Below, in pieces: positions 34,783-43,860 of a stretch of 64,000 nucleotides of DNA (its first letter is position 1; each line of letters begins with the position of its first letter). The notes under the pieces were generated by a model, which saw nothing but the letters and a program-made list of their open reading frames with translations, had not been told where the DNA came from and made no database searches. Position numbers and translations under genes: made by a program. Source of the DNA: Burkholderia sp. (lineage in GTDB: Bacteria > Pseudomonadota > Gammaproteobacteria > Burkholderiales > Burkholderiaceae); assembly GCA_031253835.1 (NCBI GenBank), contig JAIRVP010000072.1, positions 240,896 to 304,895 of the forward strand, in the 5' to 3' direction.

Positions 34783-35061
34783 CGTCGAGCACCGGCGGAG
34801 TACCGTTCGTCACCCCCGGGAATGAACGACCCGGGATTGAACGGACCTGCCTTGGCGTGCTGCATCGATGGCGGCAAACAAAGCGATCGGTCGGAAAGAT
34901 GGGTATCAAGTTGAAGCCAGCCCGGCGTTTGACGGGGCGCCGGCTCGCAGTCACTTCCCACGTCCGGTTTTCGTGAGGGCAATGACGGCAGTGGGTCGTT
35001 GACGGCCTCTCCGCGAACGGGTGAACGTAGGTCTTGGCGTAGCTTTGTGCGCCGAGCCTTT
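34783..35061. other. Spacer between the lipocalin-like gene and the integrase pseudogene
   Basis: 279 bases with no supported gene. CCCGGG at 34816 and again at about 34831 makes a small dyad without a T tract. No attachment site or tRNA can be recognised. Confidence 0.5.
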
Positions 35062-35671
35062 TCAGATAAGGCGCCGGTACTGCTGCATCATCTCCCGATG
35101 CTCCGCCAAACACTTGGATGGCCGTACGTCGAGCGAGCGCTGTCCTTGTCTTTACGCGACAACTGCATTTCGACCCCTTCGTCCTTCCATCCCATTTCAT
35201 GGAGGTTGGTCGATGCCGTTGCTCGAAAATCGTGACCCGTAATTGGTTCAGGGTTATCCGGAACCAGGTAGGCGATTGCCCGATTGATCGATGCGCGACT
35301 CATGTGTGGGCGCTTTCGATTGCTATGCAGAATCGGCAGGATATACCCGCGATTTCCGTACATCTCCTGCAGCTCGCGCGGCAGTTTCAGGATGTGATCA
35401 CCGCATACTGGCGTTCGCGGGCATCGTCACGCGCCGCGCGTGCGTCTTGAGGGCTGATCGTGGGATATTCGCCGATCGCGAAGAGATTCTCTTTCCCGGC
35501 AATTCGGTACTTGTATCGCCAGAGCCTGGAGCCGGACGGCTTCACCAACAGATACAGTCCATTGCCGTCGGTAAGTTTGGTAGGCTTGTCGCCTGCCTTC
35601 ACTTGCCGGCGCTTGATGTCGGCAAGCGGCACGCTCAAAAGGGTATCGTTTTTGGCTGATCGAAATGACAC
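35062..35671 (-). pseudogene. int: P4-type tyrosine integrase, decayed
   Basis: Two pieces of one integrase lie head to tail on the minus strand. The N-terminal piece (35671 to about 35400) reads VPLADIKRRQVKAGDKPTKL, then DGNGLYLLVKPSGSRLWRYKYR and GEYPTISPQDARAARDDA, the DUF4102 arm-binding domain. The C-terminal piece (35363 to about 35115) has PITGHDFRATASTNLHEMGW, including the H-x-x-R active-site box, then QLSRKDKDSARSTYGHP. A frameshift near 35115 moves the end into another frame, LAEHREMMQQYRRLI, which stops at 35062. About 200 residues of the middle, with the first catalytic Arg, are missing. The enzyme cannot be active. Confidence 0.85.
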
Positions 35672-35807
35672 CCCGTTTTATACCCCCATTTTTCTCGGCC
35701 GGACGCGATTTTCGGCGAACGAGAGCGAACGATGGAAGGGTGTAAAGTACCCGACTGCCAAGGGCGACAGGCAAACTGCCGAACCAACACGAACTGGAGC
35801 AACCGAA

Positions 35808-36122
35808 GTGATCAGACATATCGTCATGTGGAAGTTGAAGGAATCGGCCGAAGGCGCGACGCGCGCACAGAACGCGCTGAAGCTGAAGGAAAAGCTCGAA
35901 GGCTGCCGCGATCTCGTGCCGGGCACGCTGCAGATCGACGTCGGCGTAGCGACGCCGGGCCTCGACGCGACCGCCGACATCGTGCTCGTGTCCGATTTCG
36001 CGGACAAGGCCGCGCTCGACGCGTACCAGGTGCACCCGGTCCACCAGGAAGTGAAGAAATTCGTCGTTGCGGTGGCCGAATCGCGCGAGTGCGTCGACTA
36101 CATCGTCGACAGCCCGCGATGA
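35808..36122 (+). CDS. Dabb-family (stress-responsive A/B barrel) protein (GTG start)
   Basis: 104 aa from GTG at 35808, preceded by CTGGAGC at a good distance. This start restores the family beginning IRHIVMWKLKE; the first ATG would remove it. Dabb domains are dimeric ferredoxin-like barrels of mostly unknown function. The C terminus is ESRECVDYIVD. The gene overlaps the thioesterase gene by 4 bases (ATGA), so the two are translationally coupled. It is the first intact gene beyond the integrase remnant and looks like core chromosome. Confidence 0.87.
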   Translation: MIRHIVMWKLKESAEGATRAQNALKLKEKLEGCRDLVPGTLQIDVGVATPGLDATADIVLVSDFADKAALDAYQVHPVHQEVKKFVVAVAESRECVDYIVDSPR

Positions 36123-36598
36123 GCGACGCGGCAACGCCGACGGACGGCCCGTCGATCGAAAGCCCGTTCGTCGATATGCTCGGCGTGCAGCTCGTGTCCG
36201 CGAAGGACGGCGCGAGCGAGATCGTGCTGCCGCTCGAGGAGCGGCACATGAACACGTGGAGCATCGCGCACGGCGGCGTGACGATGACGCTCGCGGACAT
36301 CGCGCTCGCGATGGCGGCGCGCAGCCTGACCGACGACGGCATCGGCGTCGTCACGGTCGAGATGAAGGTGAACTTCATGCAGCCGGGCCGCGGCGAGCTG
36401 CGCGCTTACGGGCGCGTGATGCACCGCTCGACGACAATGGCCTACTGCGAAGGCGAAGTGCGCGACAGCGACGGCAATTTTGTCGCGAAGGCGCTCGGTA
36501 CGTTCAAGTACATGCGGCGGCTCGCGGTCGGCCGCGACATCAAGCGGCAACGCTCGCGCACCGCGCCGGACGCCCAGCCGGGCCCGAGCGACGCGTAA
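36119..36598 (+). CDS. PaaI-family hotdog thioesterase
   Basis: 159 aa hotdog-fold acyl-CoA thioesterase. Blocks are HMNTWSIAHGGVTMTLADIALAMA, with the HGG loop and the central helix, VEMKVNFMQPG, and GTFKYMRR near the end. These enzymes hydrolyse aryl- or acyl-CoA in the cytoplasm. The last 20 residues are a basic, disordered tail. The ATG overlaps the stop of the Dabb gene. A terminator follows. Confidence 0.88.
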   Translation: MSDAATPTDGPSIESPFVDMLGVQLVSAKDGASEIVLPLEERHMNTWSIAHGGVTMTLADIALAMAARSLTDDGIGVVTVEMKVNFMQPGRGELRAYGRVMHRSTTMAYCEGEVRDSDGNFVAKALGTFKYMRRLAVGRDIKRQRSRTAPDAQPGPSDA

Positions 36599-36610
36599 GC
36601 GCCCACACGC

Positions 36611-36650
36611 ACGGCCCTGTCTCCTGAATGAGGCAGGGCCGTCTTGTTTT
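36611..36650 (+). terminator. Intrinsic terminator after the thioesterase gene
   Basis: ACGGCCCTG and CAGGGCCGT form a 9-bp stem closed by a loop with minor pairing, followed by CTTGTTTT, 13 bases beyond the stop codon. Confidence 0.8.
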
Positions 36651-36707
36651 GCGGCGCGGGATTCCGGCGCATCGCGCGCCACGCCCGCCCGGCGCGCGCG
36701 TGGCATC

Positions 36708-37715
36708 ATGTCAAGCTTGTCCGTTCACGGCGTCGCACTGGCGCCGTCCACACCGATGCCGCTGAATCCGAAGATCGCCCAGGTGCTCGACATGATCGAG
36801 CGCGCGAAACGTCCGTCCTATCACCACCAGACGGCGCAGCAGGCGCGCGCCGCGTACGAGAAGAGCGCACCGATCCTCGACGTTGCACCGGCACGGATGC
36901 ATTCGGTCGAAGAATGCGTCGTGCCGACACGCGACGGCCGCACGATCGGTGCGCGGCTGTACCTGCCGGTCGCGCCGAGCCTCGCGGAGCCGCTGCCGGC
37001 ACTCGTCTACTATCACGGCGGCGGTTTCACGGTCGGCAGCGTCGACACGCACGATGCGCTGTGCCGGATGTTCGCGCGCGATGCGCAGTGCGCGGTGCTG
37101 TCGGTCGACTACCGGCTTGCGCCCGAACACCGGTTCCCGACTGCAGTAAATGATGCCGACGACGCATTGCAGTGGCTGCATCGCGAGGCTGCGACGTTCG
37201 GCATCGACGCTGCACGGCTGGCCGTCGGCGGCGACAGTGCAGGCGGCACGCTCGCCACCGTCTGTGCGGTGCTCGCGCGCGATGCGGGCATTCGCCTGGC
37301 GCTGCAGCTGCTGATCTATCCGGGCGTCACGGGCTACCAGGACACCGAATCGCACGCGCGGCTCGCGAACGGCTACCTGCTGACGCAGGACACGATCCAG
37401 TGGTTCTTCACGCAATACGTGCGCGATCGGGCGGATCGCGACGACTGGCGTTTCGCGCCGCTCGACGGCACGCGCGGCGCGCCGTCGTTCGCGGGCGTCG
37501 CGCCCGCGTGGATCGCGACGGCCGAATACGATCCGCTGAGCGACGAGGGTGCCGCGTACGCGGACAAGCTGCGCGCGGCCGGCAACGCGGTCACGCTGGT
37601 CTGCTATCCGGGCATGATCCACGAATTCTTCAAGATGGGCGGCTACATCCCCGAGGTGCGGGCCGCGCATGCCGATGCGGTCGCGGCGCTGAAGGCTGCA
37701 TTCGACGACGTTTGA
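36708..37715 (+). CDS. Alpha/beta hydrolase, HSL-family esterase
   Basis: 335 aa from 36708. The oxyanion block YYHGGGFTVG, the nucleophile elbow GGDSAGG, the acid in AEYDPLSDEG and the histidine in GMIHEFF are all present, as in hormone-sensitive-lipase-type esterases (family IV). It should hydrolyse short- to medium-chain esters in the cytoplasm. A start at the ATG of 36756 (MPLNPKIAQVLDMI) is at least as likely, since similarity begins there; the 5' end is therefore uncertain by 16 codons. It is followed closely by a GNAT gene. Confidence 0.88.
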   Translation: MSSLSVHGVALAPSTPMPLNPKIAQVLDMIERAKRPSYHHQTAQQARAAYEKSAPILDVAPARMHSVEECVVPTRDGRTIGARLYLPVAPSLAEPLPALVYYHGGGFTVGSVDTHDALCRMFARDAQCAVLSVDYRLAPEHRFPTAVNDADDALQWLHREAATFGIDAARLAVGGDSAGGTLATVCAVLARDAGIRLALQLLIYPGVTGYQDTESHARLANGYLLTQDTIQWFFTQYVRDRADRDDWRFAPLDGTRGAPSFAGVAPAWIATAEYDPLSDEGAAYADKLRAAGNAVTLVCYPGMIHEFFKMGGYIPEVRAAHADAVAALKAAFDDV

Positions 37716-37742
37716 CGGCGCACGCGCCGCATGGGAGCTGCG

Positions 37743-38183
37743 ATGACGGACGGCTTGGTGGAAACGGGCGACTGGACGGTATTGGGCGGCGACGCCGCGC
37801 GTATTCGCGACGCGGTGTTCGTGCGTGAACAGCAGATTCCGCCGGAATGGGAACTCGACGACGACGATCCGCTGTCGTTTCATGCGGTTGCCTACCGGGT
37901 CGATGCGGCGACGGGCCTGCGGCGGGCAGTCGCGACCGGAAGGCTGCTGCCGTCCGGCACGATCGGCCGCGTCGCGGTGCTGGCCGACGTGCGCGGGCAG
38001 GGCGTCGGGTCAGCGGTGCTGAACGCGCTGCTGGATGCCGCGCGGCGTCGCGGCGAAACCGCCGTGCGGCTCTACGCGCAGGATTCCGCGGTGGCGTTCT
38101 ACGTGCGGCACGGCTTCGCGGCGGTCGGCGAACCGTTCGTCGAAGCCGGCGTGCCGCACGTCGAGATGATGCGCGCGCCGTAG
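37743..38183 (+). CDS. GNAT-family N-acetyltransferase (ElaA/YjcF-like)
   Basis: 146 aa. The beginning (RIRDAVFVREQQIPPEWELD) is typical of the YjcF/ElaA subgroup. Motif A is VAVLADVRGQGVGSAVLNAL, followed by RLYAQDSAVAFYVRHGFAAVGEPFVEAGVPHVEM. The substrate is not known. The ATG at 37743 has GGGAGCTGCG just before it; an ATG 12 bases upstream is less well placed. It begins 27 bases past the esterase stop and is probably co-transcribed with it. Confidence 0.87.
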   Translation: MTDGLVETGDWTVLGGDAARIRDAVFVREQQIPPEWELDDDDPLSFHAVAYRVDAATGLRRAVATGRLLPSGTIGRVAVLADVRGQGVGSAVLNALLDAARRRGETAVRLYAQDSAVAFYVRHGFAAVGEPFVEAGVPHVEMMRAP

Positions 38184-38199
38184 TGCACGGTGCGTGCGT

Positions 38200-39045
38200 T
38201 CAGCGCGGCCGCGCCGCGTCGAGGTCGAACGTGAACGCGCGCTCGAACGAACCCGGGCGGACGGTGCGGTGCGAACCGTCGTCGTCGCAGCGCTCCTTGA
38301 TCTCGACCGTCAGCCGCACGCCTTCCTTCATCGTGACGCGCAGCGCGGTCGTGCCGCGCGTGCCGTATTCGGGCGTCTCGATGAACGCGGCCGACAGCGC
38401 ACGCTCGCGCTCGATCGGGATGCCGGTGTGCGGCAGCGCGTCGTCGTCCGCGACATGCGGGTCGCGCATCAGCGCGATCAGCTCGTCGAGCGACGGGGTC
38501 GGATTGTCGGTGAGCAGCGTGCCGAGTTCCGCGCGCTTGCGCACGACTTTCGGCCAGGGCGTATCGAGCCGCGCATTCGACAGTGCATGCACGCCGGGCG
38601 TGATCGCGACGGGCGCAGCGACACTGCTTTCGCCCTCGGGCGCACGGTTGCAAAACCACGCGAGTTCACGCCGCCGCCAGTCGCCGACGAGCAGGTTGAA
38701 GCCGTTGTACACGGCCGCATGCTCGGCCAGCTTTCCGAGATACGCGAGCGGCGCGACGGGCGGGCCGCCGAGGAAATCGGACACGAGCTTGCCGCGGGTC
38801 GGTGCGCCCGCGCGGATGTCGAACGGCGCGCGGTAGTTCGTCAGCGCGGCGAAGCGGCCGTCGCGCGAGACGCCGAGCCAGGTGCCGCCCGCTTCGAGAT
38901 CGCGGCCGGCCAGTACGCCCGGCACATCTTCCCACCACGAGAGCGGCGCGCTGGTCCGGCGAAAGAACTCGTCGCGGTTGGCGGCGAGGGTAAAGACGGG
39001 ACCGGCGGCGGCATCAGGCTGCCAGTCGAAGGCAATCAGACACAT
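38200..39045 (-). CDS. NRDE-family protein (TANGO2-like)
   Basis: 281 aa. The family signature begins at the first residue: MCLIAFDW, then LAANRDEFFRR, then GRDLEAGGTWLGVSRDGRFAALTNYR. The N-terminal cysteine after Met suggests an Ntn-hydrolase-like fold. TANGO2 relatives have been linked to haem and lipid handling, but the bacterial role is not settled. The start at 39045 exposes Cys2; a longer frame upstream has no similarity. It is convergent with the GNAT gene and lies downstream of ygfZ on the same strand. Confidence 0.88.
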   Translation of the reverse strand: MCLIAFDWQPDAAAGPVFTLAANRDEFFRRTSAPLSWWEDVPGVLAGRDLEAGGTWLGVSRDGRFAALTNYRAPFDIRAGAPTRGKLVSDFLGGPPVAPLAYLGKLAEHAAVYNGFNLLVGDWRRRELAWFCNRAPEGESSVAAPVAITPGVHALSNARLDTPWPKVVRKRAELGTLLTDNPTPSLDELIALMRDPHVADDDALPHTGIPIERERALSAAFIETPEYGTRGTTALRVTMKEGVRLTVEIKERCDDDGSHRTVRPGSFERAFTFDLDAARPR

Positions 39046-39121
39046 CGGGCGAATCTCTCGCAGGAAACATCCGGCGCCGGCTGCGACTCGCGAGCAGGCG
39101 CGCGAACAGGTTGTCAGTGCA

Positions 39122-40156
39122 TCACACTTCCGTCGGCCACGCGTACGGCAGTGCGTCGAACGCGAGTACCGGGCCGTCGGCCGAACCGAGGTGCACCGTG
39201 CCGTTGTCGAGCGCGGCGAGCTTGATCTCGACGAGCGCATCGACGCCGCCCGCAGGCGCGGCCGCCGCGTTGACGATCATCCCGCACGGCTGGCCCGGAT
39301 CGTCGCTGTGGAACAGCTCGACGCCGGCATGCACGGTATCGGTGTCGCCGGCGACGTGCGCGAGCGCGGTGCGGCGCTTGATCGTGCCGCGGTACTGGCT
39401 GCGTGCGACGATTTCCTGGCCCGGGTAGCACCCTTTCCTGAAGTTAACGGCGCCGATCACGTCGAAGTTGACCATCTGCGGCACGAACTGTTCGACGGCC
39501 GGCTGCGTGATGCGCGGCTCGCCCGCGCGTACGTCGAGCCAGTCCCACACGGCAGGCGACACGACCGGCAGCGTGCCGGCGAGCGCCGCAAGGCGTGCTT
39601 CGACTTCCGCGCGCGGGCCGATCCACAGATAGCGCTTGCGGCCGGCCGCGTCGGGCACGCGGATCAGCGCGCCGGCCGGGCCGTCGACCTTCACGTGCAC
39701 GCCGTCCGGCAGCGCGTCGAAGATGCCCGACAGCGCGTCGCGCACGTCGCCCGCGAAGCCGGCCACCGCGAGCGTGTCGCTCGCGTCGGTGAGCTTCGCC
39801 TTCGCGCGCAGCACGAACATCGACAGCCGCTTCTGCACGGCCGGCTGCACGTCCTTCGACACGAGCAGGCGCACGCCGTGACCGGCGCGCCACGTGAGGA
39901 ACGAGCCGAGGAGGCGCCCCTTCGGCGAGCAATAGCCGGCCAGCCGCGCGCTCGCGGCATCGAGGTGCTCGATGTCGTTGGTCAGCTGGCTGTGCAGGAA
40001 GGTGGCGGCGTCGTCGCCGGCCACGTCGATCACGCCGAACTGCGGCAGCGGCATGCAGGCGCCCGGCGCATCGAAATCGGCGGCGGACGGGCGGGGGAAA
40101 ACGGGGAGCGAGGCAGATGCGGCCTGGGCAGCCGGTGAAGCGAACGGTGTGCTCAT
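39122..40156 (-). CDS. ygfZ: Folate-binding protein YgfZ (iron-sulfur cluster repair factor)
   Basis: 344 aa, GcvT-like fold. The family motif KGCYPGQEIVARSQYRG, with its essential cysteine, is complete. The N-terminal half carries FLHSQLTNDI and CSPKGRLL. YgfZ uses tetrahydrofolate to help make or repair certain iron-sulfur enzymes, including the MiaB-type tRNA modifiers. It is divergent from mltG with 77 bases between starts, which is the common arrangement in beta-proteobacteria. Confidence 0.93.
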   Translation of the reverse strand: MSTPFASPAAQAASASLPVFPRPSAADFDAPGACMPLPQFGVIDVAGDDAATFLHSQLTNDIEHLDAASARLAGYCSPKGRLLGSFLTWRAGHGVRLLVSKDVQPAVQKRLSMFVLRAKAKLTDASDTLAVAGFAGDVRDALSGIFDALPDGVHVKVDGPAGALIRVPDAAGRKRYLWIGPRAEVEARLAALAGTLPVVSPAVWDWLDVRAGEPRITQPAVEQFVPQMVNFDVIGAVNFRKGCYPGQEIVARSQYRGTIKRRTALAHVAGDTDTVHAGVELFHSDDPGQPCGMIVNAAAAPAGGVDALVEIKLAALDNGTVHLGSADGPVLAFDALPYAWPTEV

Positions 40157-40233
40157 GGAATGAGGGAACAGTCAACCCTGACTTTGACGAAGGCGAGCAA
40201 GTATTATATGGGTCTTACCTGAGTCACGTTTCC

Positions 40234-41253
40234 ATGTCCCTACTGAAGAAATGCGCCGCGACGATCGTGGCGCTGGCCGTCGTTGTGGCCGCTGCCGGCG
40301 CGGGCGGCGGGTATTACTGGGCGACCCGGCCGCTGCTGCTGGGCTCGGCATCGCTCGACGTCACGATCAAGCCGCGCAGCACCGTGAAGAGCGTCGCGCT
40401 GCAGCTCAAGCGCGGCGGCGTGCCGGTCGAGCCGTTCGGGTTCGTCGCGATGACGCGCGTGCTCGGGCTGTCGAGCCGGCTCAAGTCCGGCAACTACGAG
40501 TTCAAGACCGGCATCACGCCTTACGAGGTGCTGCAGAAGATCGCGCGCGGCGACGTGAACGAGTACGTCGCGACGGTCATCGAAGGCTGGACCTTCAAGC
40601 GGATGCGCGCGGAACTCGATGCGAACCCCGACCTGGCGCACGCGACGGCCGGGATGAGCGACGCCGAGCTGCTGCGTGCGATCGGCGCGCCGGACAGCGC
40701 CGTGCAGCGCGGCAGCGGCGAGGGGCTGTTCTTCCCCGATACCTACCTGTTCGACAAGGGCACCAGCGACCTGAACATCTACCGGCGCGCGTACCACCTG
40801 ATGCAGACGCGTCTCGACGAGGCGTGGGCCGCCCGCGTACCGGGGCTGCCGTACAAGTCGCCTTACGAAGCGCTGACGATCGCGTCGATCGTCGAAAAGG
40901 AAACGGGCCACGCGGCCGACCGCGCGTTCGTCGCGGCCGTGTTCATGAACCGGCTGCGCGTCGGCATGCCGCTGCAGACCGATCCGTCGGTGATCTACGG
41001 GCTCGGCGACGCGTACGACGGCCGCCTGCGCAAGCGCGACCTGCAGGCCGACACTCCTTACAATACCTACACAAGACGCGGCCTGCCGCCGACGCCGATC
41101 GCGTTGCCGGGCGTAGCCGCGCTGCAGGCGGCGATCAATCCGGCACAGACGAGCGCGCTCTATTTCGTCGCGAAGGGCGACGGCACGAGCGTGTTCTCGG
41201 ACACGCTGGGCGATCACAACAAGGCCGTGGACAAGTACATACGAGGTCAATAA
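40234..41253 (+). CDS. mltG: Endolytic murein transglycosylase
   Basis: 339 aa (YceG family). One N-terminal membrane segment (about residues 8-28) anchors the enzyme in the inner membrane. A LysM-like part is followed by the catalytic domain, with the glutamate-containing IASIVEKETG (about 217-226), then PLQTDPSVIYG and DTPYNTYTRRGLPPTPI. MltG cuts new glycan strands and sets their length. Its stop codon overlaps the tmk start by one base (TAATG). TTGACG at 40184 and an AT-rich TATTATATG at 40202 could be its promoter, with imperfect spacing. Confidence 0.95.
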   Translation: MSLLKKCAATIVALAVVVAAAGAGGGYYWATRPLLLGSASLDVTIKPRSTVKSVALQLKRGGVPVEPFGFVAMTRVLGLSSRLKSGNYEFKTGITPYEVLQKIARGDVNEYVATVIEGWTFKRMRAELDANPDLAHATAGMSDAELLRAIGAPDSAVQRGSGEGLFFPDTYLFDKGTSDLNIYRRAYHLMQTRLDEAWAARVPGLPYKSPYEALTIASIVEKETGHAADRAFVAAVFMNRLRVGMPLQTDPSVIYGLGDAYDGRLRKRDLQADTPYNTYTRRGLPPTPIALPGVAALQAAINPAQTSALYFVAKGDGTSVFSDTLGDHNKAVDKYIRGQ

Positions 41254-41873
41254 TGGCGAGCGGTAAATTCATCACGTTCGAAGGGATCGACGGGGCGGGG
41301 AAGACCACCCACCTGCAATGGTTCTGCGAACGGCTCCAGGGCAAGCTGGCCGCGGCCGGCCGGCAGGTCGTCGTCACCCGCGAGCCGGGCGGCACGCAGC
41401 TCGGCGAGAAACTGCGCGAAATCCTGCTGAACCAGCCGATGGATCTCGAGACGGAAGCGCTGCTGATGTTCGCCGCGCGCCGCGAGCATCTGGCGCTCGT
41501 GATCGAGCCGGCGCTCGCGCGCGGCGACTGGGTCGTGTCCGACCGTTTCACCGACGCGACGTTCGCGTACCAGGGCGGCGGCCGCGGGCTGCCGCGCGAC
41601 AAGCTCGAGACGCTCGAGCGCTGGGTGCAGGGCGGGTTCCAGCCCGACCTGACGGTGCTGTTCGACGTCGCGCCGCATGTCGCGAGCGAGCGCCGCGGCG
41701 CCGCGCGCATGCCCGACAAGTTCGAAAGCGAGTCGGACGCGTTCTTCTCGCGCACGCGCGGCGAATACCTGCGGCGCGCGGAAGAGGCGCCGCACCGTTT
41801 CGCGATCGTCGACGCGACGCAGTCGATTCCCGAGATCCGCCAGCAGCTCGAGCGCGTGCTCGCCGCGCTGTAA
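41253..41873 (+). CDS. tmk: Thymidylate kinase
   Basis: 206 aa. It phosphorylates dTMP to dTDP. The P-loop is FEGIDGAGKTTH, followed by TREPGGTQLGEKLR, the DRF motif in VVSDRFTDATFAYQGGGRG, and the lid region SERRGAARMPDKFE. The one-base TAATG overlap with mltG and 19-base gap to holB point to one transcript for mltG-tmk-holB. Confidence 0.96.
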   Translation: MASGKFITFEGIDGAGKTTHLQWFCERLQGKLAAAGRQVVVTREPGGTQLGEKLREILLNQPMDLETEALLMFAARREHLALVIEPALARGDWVVSDRFTDATFAYQGGGRGLPRDKLETLERWVQGGFQPDLTVLFDVAPHVASERRGAARMPDKFESESDAFFSRTRGEYLRRAEEAPHRFAIVDATQSIPEIRQQLERVLAAL

Positions 41874-41892
41874 CCCGCAAGGAACGCACCAC

Positions 41893-42921
41893 ATGATCTA
41901 TCCGTGGCAGACCGACGACTGGAACCGCCTGCAGCAACTGCGCGCGCAATGGCCGCATGCGCTGCTGCTGCACGGCCAGGCCGGGATCGGCAAGCTGCAG
42001 TTCGCGCAGCATCTCGCCCAGGGTTTCCTGTGCGAATCGCCGCAGCCGAACGGCGAGCCGTGCGGCACCTGCGCGGCCTGCACGTGGTTCTCTCAGGGCA
42101 ACCATCCGGACTACCGGATCGTGCTGCCCGAGGCGCTGGCGGGGGAAGCGCCGGGCGCCGCGGACGACGCGAAGCCGGCCGATGCGGACGAAGGCGGCAA
42201 GAAGACGCGTGCGCCGAGCAAGGAAATCAAGATCGAGCAGGTGCGTGCGCTGCTCGACTTCTGCGGGGTCGGCTCGCATCGCGGCGGCGCGCGCGTCGTC
42301 GTGCTGTATCCGGCCGAGGCGCTCAACGTCGCCGCGTCGAACGCGCTGCTGAAAACGCTGGAGGAGCCGCCGTCCGGCGTCGTGTTCCTGCTCGTGTCGG
42401 CACGCATCGACCGCCTGTTGCCGACGATCATCAGCCGCTGCCGGCAGTGGCCGATGACGGTGCCGCCGCCCGATGCGGCCGAGGCATGGCTCGCGGCGCA
42501 GGGCGTCGGCCACGCGGGCGCGCTGCTCGCCGAAGCCGGCGGCGCGCCGCTCGCCGCGCTGGCGCTCGCGAGCGACGAGAACCGCCCGCTGCGCGACTAC
42601 ACGCTCGGGCAGCTCGCGGCCGGTGCGGAATGCGATCCGTTCGCGTGCGGCGAGACGCTGCAGAAGCTGCCGGTGCCGCTGGTGCTCGGCTGGCTGCAGC
42701 GCTGGCTGTACGATCTGCTCGCGCAGCGGATGGCGGGCGCGCCGCGCTACTTCCCGACGCACGCGGCGGCGCTCGCGCGCTGCGCGGAGTCGGTCGACGC
42801 GAACGCGTTCGCGCGCTTCATGAAAGCCGTGACGCGGCAGCGGACGGTCGAGAACCATCCGCTCAACGCGCGGCTCGTATTCGAGGAATTGTTTCTCGGA
42901 TATCGGGAAATGTTCGCGTGA
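41893..42921 (+). CDS. holB: DNA polymerase III subunit delta-prime
   Basis: 342 aa clamp-loader subunit. The AAA domain has a P-loop-like GQAGIGKLQFA, a four-cysteine zinc module (CESPQPNGEPCGTCAAC), and the sensor-type block ALLKTLEEPPSGVVFLLVS with SRC further on. Delta-prime opens with delta and gamma/tau to load the beta clamp. An insert rich in Ala/Asp/Lys lies at about 90-115. In Pseudomonas a pilZ gene sits between holB and tatD; here the 114-base gap holds none. Confidence 0.94.
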   Translation: MIYPWQTDDWNRLQQLRAQWPHALLLHGQAGIGKLQFAQHLAQGFLCESPQPNGEPCGTCAACTWFSQGNHPDYRIVLPEALAGEAPGAADDAKPADADEGGKKTRAPSKEIKIEQVRALLDFCGVGSHRGGARVVVLYPAEALNVAASNALLKTLEEPPSGVVFLLVSARIDRLLPTIISRCRQWPMTVPPPDAAEAWLAAQGVGHAGALLAEAGGAPLAALALASDENRPLRDYTLGQLAAGAECDPFACGETLQKLPVPLVLGWLQRWLYDLLAQRMAGAPRYFPTHAAALARCAESVDANAFARFMKAVTRQRTVENHPLNARLVFEELFLGYREMFA

Positions 42922-43035
42922 TCCGGCATTGTTTCCCGTGGGTGGCGAAACGGTGAACGGATCACTCGGCGACGCGGCCCGTTGCCGCATGCCGGCGAGC
43001 GCGTGAGCGCGCGTCTTACGTATTCAGGAAACACG

Positions 43036-43815
43036 ATGTTCGTCGACTCTCACTGCCACATCAATTTCAAGGGCCTGGCCGACCGCCTGCCGGCCGTTCT
43101 CGAGAACATGCGCGAGCATGACGTCACGCACGCGCTGTGCGTGTCCGTCGATTTCGAGACACTGCCCGACGTGCTCGCGATCGCGGATGCACACGACAAC
43201 GTCTACGCGTCGGTCGGCGTGCACCCCGACCACGAGGACGCGCGCGCGCCGACGCTCGCGGAGCTCGTCGAGCTGGCCGCGCACCCGAAGGTCGTCGCGA
43301 TCGGCGAAACGGGCCTCGACTACTACCGTCTCGAAGGCCGCTCGATCGACGACATGGAATGGCAGCGCGAACGCTTTCGCACGCACATCCGCGCGGCGAC
43401 CGCGACGATGAAGCCGCTGATTATCCATACGCGCTCGTCGTCGGAAGACACGCTGCGGATCATGGCCGAGGAGCGCGCGGACGTGCCGGGCGGCGTGATG
43501 CACTGCTTCACCGAGCCGTGGTCCGTCGCCGAGCAGGCGCTTGCGCAGAACTTTCATATCTCGCTGTCGGGCATCGTCACGTTCAAGAATGCGACCGACG
43601 TGCAGGACGTCGCGCGGCGGGTGCCGCTCGACCGGCTGCTGATCGAGACCGACTCGCCGTACCTCGCGCCGGTGCCGTATCGCGGCAAGCCGAATGAACC
43701 TGCGTACGTCAGCCATGTCGGACGCTTTATCGCATCCGAACGCGGGATCGCCGTCGAGGCGCTCGCCGATGCGACGACGCAGAACTTTTTCCGGCTGTTC
43801 AAGATCGCCCGCTAA
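43036..43815 (+). CDS. TatD-family metal-dependent hydrolase (YcfH type)
   Basis: 259 aa TIM-barrel metal hydrolase. Metal ligands are visible in DSHCHIN, GETGLDYYR, PLIIHTRSS, MHCFTEP and ETDSPYLAP. TatD proteins act as 3'-5' DNA exonucleases or D-aminoacyl-tRNA deacylase-like enzymes; the exact role of this member is not certain. It follows holB in the conserved mltG-tmk-holB-tatD order and is itself followed by the ankyrin gene after 45 bases. Confidence 0.93.
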   Translation: MFVDSHCHINFKGLADRLPAVLENMREHDVTHALCVSVDFETLPDVLAIADAHDNVYASVGVHPDHEDARAPTLAELVELAAHPKVVAIGETGLDYYRLEGRSIDDMEWQRERFRTHIRAATATMKPLIIHTRSSSEDTLRIMAEERADVPGGVMHCFTEPWSVAEQALAQNFHISLSGIVTFKNATDVQDVARRVPLDRLLIETDSPYLAPVPYRGKPNEPAYVSHVGRFIASERGIAVEALADATTQNFFRLFKIAR

Positions 43816-43860
43816 CGACGTGCGCGCAGCCGACACAACCCAGGGAAGGAGCCCACAACA

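Noticed and set aside
35672..35807. Attachment site or tRNA beside the integrase remnant
   Set aside because: No cloverleaf can be drawn and no direct repeat with the far side of the island was found by eye.
42922..43035. A pilZ gene between holB and tatD
   Set aside because: The gap is 114 bases and has no open frame of PilZ type.
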